A stretch of 64,000 nt of DNA from Amanita rubescens (lineage: Eukaryota > Basidiomycota > Agaricomycetes > Agaricales > Amanitaceae), in the NCBI GenBank assembly GCA_015039365.1, contig WION01000102.1, positions 62,001 through 126,000 on the forward strand, in the 5' to 3' direction. The notes under the pieces are model-generated. The model did no database searches. It had not been told where the DNA came from and worked only from the letters and a program-made list of their open reading frames with translations. Within the stretch, counting starts at the first letter, position 1, and the number at the start of each line of letters is the position of its first letter. Below are positions 59,021-64,000 of this stretch, piece by piece. Both the position numbers and the translations under genes were made by a program.

Positions 59021-60670
59021 GATGTTGCACCCTTCTCCGCGACAGCTACCCACTTCTATTTGACTTTACAGGATCGGATTGGGCCGTAAGTGCAGCGAAG
59101 CTATTGGCGTGCTAGGAACGTGGCAGGAGAAAGCTGTGAAGCAACGTACCAGCGCTTGACTGTGCCTTCCTTTCTTTTCACCTTTCCCACCTGACACCTA
59201 AACTCGTGTTTCCCTCACGAGTCATTGTATAAATACCAGTGTGCCCTTTTGTAGGTGATAAAGTATGTTTACTGGCACTGCTGTTGATGCAGATGATGAT
59301 CGATGACGCAAGACGCAGGGACATTCTTTGACCCGCCACACTGTTGCACCGCCACGTCACTGCACTACGTCGCCCGATCATTACGGCCTTTACTGCTAGC
59401 TTACTTGGCACATTCAAAGTTCATTCCCGGTTCAACTCTCCCCTCCCACCTTACGGCCTTGTTCAGTACAACCAAACCCTTTGACTCTCACCAGGACCGG
59501 CGCTTGGGCGCGTAACTCCATCATACGATCGACAACGCAACCTTATCAACACCACGCTTCCTGGTTCAATCGCTCCGGGAATCCTAAGTGCGTCCCGCTT
59601 GTCTTCCTTCATCACTATTGTAAAACCTGATATATGCGTAAACGTGACGTAGAAAGTTGAAAACTATCTATTTCACGCCGATCACATTCCTCTTCGCGTC
59701 ACGGTTAGACCATGAGGTGTATCATAGAGATGGGGTGCGAATAACGCGTGTAATCTCGGACGGCGTGCATTTGGAGAAGAACCCTGGTGAGTTTCCCTTC
59801 TAGCAATTCGTACCAGTGTTAACGGTGCTAACGTGGCCCTGCCAGGTTTCTCGAAGAACCAACACTCCATAGCTCCGTGTTTGCCCACCCAATCGCGTTT
59901 ATTCATTATGTATGCTCTGCCTCTCGTCTCGCCAAGCCTTTTGTCACTCACCATGCTCGACCTCCTCTCACTTTTCACTTATCTACCCAAGTCTCAAGAT
60001 CTCCGCAGAAGCTAAGACATGAACGTGCAACTGTGACTCTTTGCTCGCCCTCGCGCGTCATAAAGAACATGCACCATTTTGAATGTTATTTTGCCTTTTC
60101 CACGCCCACATTCAACATCTATCTTACAGAATTCAACCGCCAGATCTAATAAATACGCGCGCAATGTTCGATGGGTATGAATACGAGCGGTGGCAAACGA
60201 TTTGTTACCGGGAGCGGTGCACCTGCGACATGGAGCTATGCCAATCTAGAAAAGTATTCTCCTTCACAAACAGCTGGCGGCAATCCTGTCAATGCTCATT
60301 CAGACACGTACACGAGTAAGTCGTTTGAATTTCAGTTTTGAATATGGGAAGTGGGTGCTGACGGAGATTAGATCTTGATGACGCAACAGTGGCCAGTGCC
60401 AGAGCATATCGCCTGATGCAAACGAAACATGGAAGCTCTTCTCGTAAAATACGCATACGCAATCCATCTTTTTTTTCCTGGTTCTCTATATACAGTGCAG
60501 TTTTCGTCCCTATTCGATCGCTTGTTGGAAAATACAGGTTACCGAATAGATAGAATATGATGCGAGCAAGACGCCTAGTTTGTCTTTATCACCAACGCGA
60601 ACACGACAAGCAAGCACGGAACTTCTATCACGTTCAGGTTCCTACGGAAATCGGGTTTATCATCACATTT
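59021..60670. other. G9-G10 spacer: repeat B and decayed repeat A
   Basis: 59550-60060 is a repeat B copy (TCCGGGAATCCTAAGTGCGTCCC, TGTTAACGGTGCTAACGTGGCC). 60075-60600 is the most diverged repeat A (CCAATCTAGAAAAGTATTC, CAGCTGGCGGCAATCC, TTACCGAATAGATAGAATATG). No gene supportable. Confidence 0.45.
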
Positions 60671-63237
60671 TCAATGCCGTAGAAAAAGAAATTTCTTACG
60701 TGACGTCTCCTGCCATATGTTGCCTAACTTACCTAACACGTGGAGGTCATCATCGGGGTCCTACAGCAATCTTGTTTAGCATTCCAACTCAAACGGCCCC
60801 AGAAAGAAAAAGCTCTTACGATACGTCTTCGTTTTTTACCAAACTGCTTGGGGATCAGCAAAATAGCAGTAAATCATTGTTCGTAAGCTTGAACAGTGCC
60901 TATATAAAAGGAAACACTCACGGCATTGAGTGGGGGCTGATATGGTGAAAGAATTTAGTAAAAGAATTTTCAGAAAAGAACTTTGTCAACGTACTGGTGG
61001 GATACTACTAGTTTCCAATACTTTAGGAGGTAACACCTGATAGCCCGAATGTTGAGCGTGGATCAACGACTTATCCTTGAAATCATATTCATCTTGCTGC
61101 TGCTCTGACGGTGACACCAGATGAGAAAATTCCAAGTCAGTGTTATCGTCTGATTCCTAAAGTGATCTGGTTTAGTAGGTATCCAGACTTGAACAAAAGT
61201 AGTACGCACGTCAGTGTAATATGCTCGTTGTCGTTTTCGAGATGTCTATGTGGCGCATACTGAGATATTATGACAGCACCAGCGGAAAAGAAGCACCTAC
61301 AGTTGATAAAGAAGGCTAATAGATGACAAAAATATTAGCAAAAATATTTGTATAAAAATCCAGCTTGCGCACTGTGCTACTACGTGTTGGTGATGGAGAT
61401 GGTGTTTCTTGCAGTATCTCGACCAGTATACTTGCTGTAACTTCCTCCATTGTTGGCCGTCTAAAAGGATCCCTCACCCAACAACGCTGAATCAGGTCCC
61501 ACGCCTCATCATCCCATGGTTGCTCCGGTGGCCGAGGCGGAAGTGCCCCTCGAGCGATGAGGGTCAAGATCTGCATGTCCGATTTTCCGGCAAAGGGTAT
61601 ACTATCGTAGCAGATCTAGGCAAGTTAGGATTGAAGGAGAATTAACATATTTGTTATGACGCACTTCATAAAAAAGGCATCCAAACGCGTAGACGTCTGA
61701 CATTTTCGTTCTGGGAGATGGGTCGTCGGATGGATCGTCGTCATCTTCGGAGATCCCGAATAACTCTGGTGCCGCAAAGTTCAGATGTAGCGCTCCGGAC
61801 CGCGTATTTGTAGCTTCTGTGAGGCGGGTTAATCCAAAGTCAGCGATTTGAACGTGAAGGTCATCATCCAAGAGAACATTCTCCTGAAGAGAAGAGTTAG
61901 TATTGCGAAATATCGTGTCTTTTGAAAAAATACCCCGCGGAGATCGCCATGAACTGCGCCTACCGAATGAATATATTCCATGCCTTGGGAAACTCCCAAA
62001 ATCTTCAGATCGTGCGAGTGTTCGGTGAAATACAAAGGAAAGAAATAGATAACGACTTACACGTTTCGTTATCTCATCCATCGATGGATTTTCTTGCTTC
62101 CGCCATCTGGCTAGAGTCCCGTTCTTCATGTACGGAGAGACGAAGAAGAACTGTGAAATTGCGCCATCTTTGTGTTCATATATTCCCAGAAACGGGAGCA
62201 CGGATCCATGCCTGAGGGATCGCCACATCAATGCTTCTCGACAGAAGGCCTGTTAAAGCCGAAATCAACAAATATGCTATAACAACAGCATAGATAACTT
62301 GCAATGTTATTATCAGACTTATACAGCACCTTTAGTGCAACGACTTTCCCCCGTAGTTCGCCCTTGAGAACGAGTCCAAAGCCGCCGCTGCCAATGTAGT
62401 TACGTTCGAATGGTATGCGGACTCCAGTTACAACCAGGGACGGCGGTATGACAGGTGTCTTTGAGAGAAGTTTGAACATAAAACGCCTTGCACGCCGGCT
62501 GACATCCAGAGCGGAAAAGCCCTGAATTGAGAACCCACGATTACGAAGAATATGAAGAATTAAATCCAACAGGTTTCTGGCGTCAGAAGCATCATCGAGC
62601 CGTGTCGCAAGGTTGACGTAGTCTGCTCTGGATAGAACTTTCATCATAAGGTCAACTTGCAGTCCAGATACTAAGGTAGACGCAGCAGGCAATTCAAGCT
62701 ATTGACTCTTAAGTGCCAGAGTGCGCTCCTACAATTTGAAATGGTACGCACCTTCACATAGTTGAGTATATAGAGGAGCAATGGCAAAGTATAGCCGTTG
62801 GGATCGTGAGGCGTGCTGGACCCCGCTACTGTGCGTATCTTTGAGATAACTTCCAGCATTAATCGTCTTACGCGTCCCATCATTCCTGCCATTGGCGGTT
62901 CCTCTTTTGATAAATAAGAGTCAAGCATTTGAAGCATGAAATCCAAGAGATTCTTGGCGTCCGAGGAATGGTCTAGCCGCGCCGCGAGGCTGATGTAGTC
63001 TTCTCTGGAGAGAATTTCTCTCATTAGGTCGACCGTCTTTGCATTTAAGACAGATCGAATGTGGGATTCAGGCTGCCATTGACTTTAAGAAGAGCGCACC
63101 CCTGGTTTGAAACATGTGCTACGCACCTCTAAATTTCTGAGTACAGCGAGTAGTAACGAGAATGGATCGTTGTAACGATCGCGCAGCGCGTTGTACCAGT
63201 CCCGATAATCGAGAAGCTGACCGTTGAGATATGGCAT
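60671..63237 (-). CDS. G10: repeat-array TKL-like kinase, one repeat exon
   Basis: Exons: 63127-63237, 62752-63072, 62303-62698, 62061-62249, 61934-62002, 61665-61883, 61373-61615, microexon 61301-61315 (PSLST), then tail exons. Its first exon differs from the others (MPYLNGQLLDYRDWYNALRD). One repeat, then [31 protein letters not shown], all intact. The intron after the Gly-loop exon starts with GC (ATT|GCAAGT), where paralogues have GTAAGT, so a GC-AG intron is required. The tail has TSRKRQRAYYTD, an acidic/Gln 50-residue exon (ESDDNTDLEFSH...), a second 15-nt microexon (PPLNA), FGKKRRRI, and then DPDDDLHVLGK. The 3' end is uncertain; 60671-60673 (TGA) is the first stop on a read-through of the last exon. 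Confidence 0.78.
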
Positions 63238-64000
63238 GGCTGTACTTGAAAGCTGTGCTCATCGCTTACTCGTGCGAACAGTGGGACAATAATAAAACGC
63301 CAAGCTATTATGGCATTTGGTTCCCATACTACCGTGGTCCACCAGTATTCAACGACTGTTTGACGAACAATCATACGCAACGATTGCCAACTTCCGAATC
63401 TTCGCTAGCAAATGATGTACTGTTACCCAACTGAAGCAACTTGATGTCTCTTCCCGTCTAGGCGATAACTTGGCGCACGTGTCGTTTTCATTGCTAGGTG
63501 ACCTATGAGCGCCATGGGGCCTAAACAAGGAAATTACCTTGCTTGCAAGGTCTCTCCACCCCCAAAATCATCCCGTATCTTATCTGAATTGTCTCACTAC
63601 TGCACTTCGGCCCGTCTTATCAGTCTGACCTCATCAGACCTATCTCTACGCTCTTCACCTTTTCCCACCAAATTTTGGTGTGCTTGTCCATACGTTCTGG
63701 TCATCTCGCAGCAAGCTTTCATTGTGCTTAAATAATGAAAATAAAATTGCTAGGTGACGATGATTAGGGTGAGATGGTGACGAAACCGCTCAAGCAGTGG
63801 CGTTCAACCTCCCTGGGGTCGCAGTGCACGTACAAGTTCAAGTTGGACAATCCGCGCTCGGGCCGGCACTTCCACGGTGCCATTCTGTCTTCGTTAAACT
63901 ACGACAACTTGAACTACTCGTTCGCAACCTTCCAGCCTGGTCACCCCCAACAACTTGGTTTGGCTCTTATCCGCTCAACGCTTCGGCTCCCATGTGCAAC
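63238..64000. other. right-edge region
   Basis: G10 upstream DNA. From about 63776 to the edge a + frame stays open (GDETAQAVAFNLPGVAVHVQ...), with GC-richer composition than the spacer, so a gene may enter from the right. I cannot identify it or its strand. Confidence 0.25.

Noticed and set aside
63505..63735. 76-codon plus frame near the right edge
   Set aside because: No domain and no similarity to neighbours; compatible with chance.

Overview
The window looks like a basidiomycete (probably agaricomycete) nuclear genome. Genes are broken by many 45-60 nt introns with GTRNGN donors. The domains seen include a Sin3-type PAH1, a Kre6/Skn1-type GH16 relic and a PHD/SET relic. There is a Tc1 element, a hAT-like element and a solo LTR, and a very large kinase expansion. 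There are no bacterial features. All calls come from reading the sequence; no database was searched.

Layout. 1-2170 (+) is the 3' part of an unrecognised acidic/basic gene. 2210-3465 is a 60-bp minisatellite with a 120-bp higher-order period. 4548-7243 (+) holds gene relics (PHD/SET-like, then unidentified). From about 8.75 kb to 63.24 kb the minus strand carries a tandem cluster of TKL-like protein kinase genes, here called G1 to G10: G1 9059-12345; G2 17794-21505; G3 22595-26129; G4 28694-33903; G5 34589-39066; G6 40788-43709; G7 45726-49327; G8 51217-53399; G9 55256-59020; G10 60671-63237. A truncated G1 copy lies at 8750-9057. The cluster is interrupted by a hAT-like insertion (12821-16670, with a nested solo LTR and a second TIR element), by a GH16 pseudogene (26740-28200, +), and by an intact Tc1 element (35416-37016) sitting inside an intron of G5.

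Architecture. Every kinase domain is split over five exons in the same way: Gly-loop/VALK exon, alpha-C exon, a 69-nt HGDLRG exon, DFG/APE exon, C-lobe exon. Upstream lie 0 to 5 tandem copies of an exon of about 105 codons with the core [16 protein letters not shown], ending LPLLLYILNNKK. Nearly all exons of G2-G10 begin and end in phase 0, so they can be duplicated, lost or shuffled without frame loss, and this has clearly happened. G4 and G5 are in-frame fusions of two kinase units, one member of each pair having lost DFG (DFW in G4, SFA in G5). G8 has a Sin3 PAH1 domain in place of the repeat array. Most members end in a tail built from tiny exons (9-50 codons or less, including 15-nt microexons) with one or two Arg/Lys clusters resembling nuclear localisation signals. 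G7 and G9 are broken.

Interpretation (inference). The combination of fast-evolving repeat arrays, kinase-pseudokinase fusions, a captured partner domain and probable nuclear tails resembles the design of rapidly diversifying recognition systems such as plant tandem kinases and integrated decoys. No function is shown by the sequence alone; the kinase-array family is the strongest candidate in this window for an undescribed system.
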